Source of the DNA: Holophagaceae bacterium
GTDB lineage: Bacteria; Acidobacteriota; Holophagae; Holophagales; Holophagaceae
Length of the DNA: 14,128 nucleotides
Assembly (NCBI GenBank): GCA_025353305.1
Contig: JANXQX010000309.1
Span: forward strand, 1-14,128
Direction of reading: 5' to 3'
The translations under genes and the position numbers were made by a program. Below are positions 13,060 to 14,128 of this stretch, piece by piece (the stretch's first letter is position 1; the number at the start of each line of letters is the position of its first letter). A model generated the notes under the pieces. That model did no database searches. It had not been told where the DNA came from and saw nothing but the letters and a program-made list of their open reading frames with translations.

Positions 13060-13578
13060 ATGACAACAACTGTACGAACCGTCCTCGCCGACATCACCAC
13101 TTTGCATGTGGATGCGATTGTCAACGCCGCGAACTCTTCACTCTTGGGCGGTGGTGGTGTGGATGGAGCTATTCATCGAGCAGCTGGGCCTGAATTGGTG
13201 CATGAATGCCGTCTGCTTGGAGGCTGCAAGATTGGCCAGGCCAAGTTGACCAAAGGTTATCGTCTCCCCGCAAAATTCATCATCCACACCGTGGGGCCGG
13301 TGTGGCGGGGGGGCCTGAATGGTGAACCCGAGTTGCTCGCTTCATGCTATCTGTGCTCGCTAGAGGTTGCCGAAAAGCACGATGCCCAGAGCATCGCCTT
13401 CCCGAGCATTAGTACGGGTATCTACGGTTATCCGATTGAGCTCGCCGCCAAGGTCGCCGTTGACTCGGTCTCTTCATTCCTCGCCAAGGGCAGCCTAATC
13501 CAGGAAGTAGTGTTTTGCTGTTTCTCGGCAGATGATCTTGCTGTCTACGAACGTCTTCTCCGGATTGAGTCGACCTGA
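13060..13578 (+). CDS. MacroD/YmdB-type macrodomain protein (ADP-ribose/O-acetyl-ADP-ribose deacetylase family)
   Basis: This 172-residue protein is a single complete macrodomain. It has the ADP-ribose-binding start [19 protein letters not shown] (family GDIT), the catalytic loop [16 protein letters not shown] near residues 28-43, IIHTVGPVW near 74-82, and the diphosphate loop [10 protein letters not shown] near 116-125. MacroD-type enzymes remove ADP-ribose from acidic residues or deacetylate O-acetyl-ADP-ribose. All key residues are present except that the leading G of GDIT is A. The ATG has no clear Shine-Dalgarno, so it may be translated weakly or through coupling with the small gene 70 bases upstream. 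The two probably form one unit: one protein acting with or on ADP-ribose and one erasing it, in the manner of DarT/DarG-like pairs. That pairing is inference. Confidence 0.9.
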   Translation: MTTTVRTVLADITTLHVDAIVNAANSSLLGGGGVDGAIHRAAGPELVHECRLLGGCKIGQAKLTKGYRLPAKFIIHTVGPVWRGGLNGEPELLASCYLCSLEVAEKHDAQSIAFPSISTGIYGYPIELAAKVAVDSVSSFLAKGSLIQEVVFCCFSADDLAVYERLLRIEST

Positions 13579-13692
13579 AGCCTCATTGAATTTGGAATCA
13601 CTTTGTACAGTTAGGGTTCAGTCTGTTTCGGCAGGCTTTTTCCGGAGGTGACTGCGGGTCCGGCTATCCTCAACTAATCCCCCGAGGCCGCC

Positions 13693-14128
13693 ATGACTGA
13701 GATCCGCATATTGCTGTCCCGCTGGGTCGAGGCGGGTCTGCTGGATGAAGATTCTGCAGCGCGGATCCGATCCTTCGAGTCTGATAGATCCCCGGAGCAT
13801 GCCCTTCGTTGGCCCGCCATCCTTGCCATCGCTTTTGGCGCGCTCATGGTCGGTGGCGGGGTGCTGCTCTTTGTGGCGGCGCACTGGGACCAATTGTCTC
13901 CGACGATGCGGTTCTTGGCGGTCTTATCCAAAGTTGCAGTGTTCCATCTCGCGGGAGTCTGGTTCACCGTACGCATGCCCAAGCTCTCCACCGCGCTGCA
14001 CGGCCTGGGCACGCTGGCCTTTGGGGCGGGCATCTTCCTGGCCGGACAGATATTCCATCTCCAGGAGCACTGGCCCGGTGGAATCATGCTTTGGGCCCTG
14101 GGCGCTTGGTTCGGCTACTGGCTGCTGA
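13693..14128 (+). CDS. DUF2157 membrane protein, N-terminal part (cut by right edge)
   Basis: The first 145 codons are present and the gene runs off the right edge. A short cytosolic helical start (MTEIRILLSRWVEAGLLDEDSAARIRSFE) is followed by hydrophobic helices. One begins WPAILAIAFGALMVGGGVLLFVAAHW, and the next ones lie around FLAVLSKVAVFHLAGVWF and TLAFGAGIFLAGQIFHLQ. This is the typical N-terminus of DUF2157, a polytopic inner-membrane family of unknown function that often sits next to GDYXXLXY or DUF4401 proteins. The ATG at 13693 has GAGG 5 bases upstream. It follows the macrodomain gene after 114 bases that contain no clear terminator and no promoter I would name. It is probably a housekeeping neighbour rather than part of the ADP-ribose group. 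Confidence 0.8.
   Translation, partial: MTEIRILLSRWVEAGLLDEDSAARIRSFESDRSPEHALRWPAILAIAFGALMVGGGVLLFVAAHWDQLSPTMRFLAVLSKVAVFHLAGVWFTVRMPKLSTALHGLGTLAFGAGIFLAGQIFHLQEHWPGGIMLWALGAWFGYWLL

Noticed and set aside
13579..13692. Promoter pair before the DUF2157 gene (TATCCT near 13664 with a T-rich -35)
   Set aside because: The spacer would be about 21 bases and the -35 is poor, so it falls short of a callable promoter.

Overview
The window looks like a moderately GC-rich Gram-negative chromosome. An Acidobacteriota host of the Holophagae/Geothrix type is my best guess, from the overall style of the proteins and from a stub that resembles the start of a bacterial alpha-2-macroglobulin. The sequence contains no rRNA or tRNA gene to settle this. 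No transposase, integrase, CRISPR array, tRNA or rRNA was recognised. Genes are densely packed and no gene-free stretch exceeds about 160 bases.

Left part, minus strand (1-4280): an envelope/secretion group. Read in transcription order it holds a secreted clan-CD (caspase-fold) cysteine peptidase-like protein, a small secreted carboxypeptidase-regulatory-like beta-sandwich protein, and a B12-binding radical SAM enzyme that carries an extra C-terminal module beginning like a signal peptide. These three are tightly coupled (11-base gap, then an ATGA overlap). After them come a 69-residue secreted stub and the start of a PAP2-like membrane phosphatase that runs off the left edge.

Centre (4439-12530): two divergent operons around a short control region near 9645. 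Leftward (minus strand) run a MoxR-type AAA+ ATPase, a protein with two DUF2201-type metallopeptidase-like domains (one with a broken HExxH) plus a VWA/MIDAS domain, and a SAM methyltransferase fused to what look like two catalytically dead NUDIX domains. Rightward (plus strand) run an NrtR-like NUDIX/winged-helix regulator whose NUDIX box is also dead, a soluble SPFH/band-7 coiled-coil protein, and a divergent NAD kinase-like protein. Between the operons lies a near-perfect 28-bp palindrome that overlaps a good promoter for the regulator. This is the most system-like part of the window. I infer an NAD(P)- or ADP-ribose-responsive system in which a chaperone/peptidase pair and a methyltransferase are controlled by a pyridine-nucleotide sensor.

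Right part (12630-14128, plus strand): a small protein of the type annotated 'ADP-ribosylation/crystallin J1', followed by a MacroD-type macrodomain protein, a likely ADP-ribose maker/eraser or binder/eraser pair. Then comes the start of a DUF2157 membrane protein cut by the right edge. The run of NAD kinase-like, NrtR-like, pseudo-NUDIX, ADP-ribosylation-related and macrodomain proteins gives the region from 4439 to 13578 a shared NAD/ADP-ribose theme.
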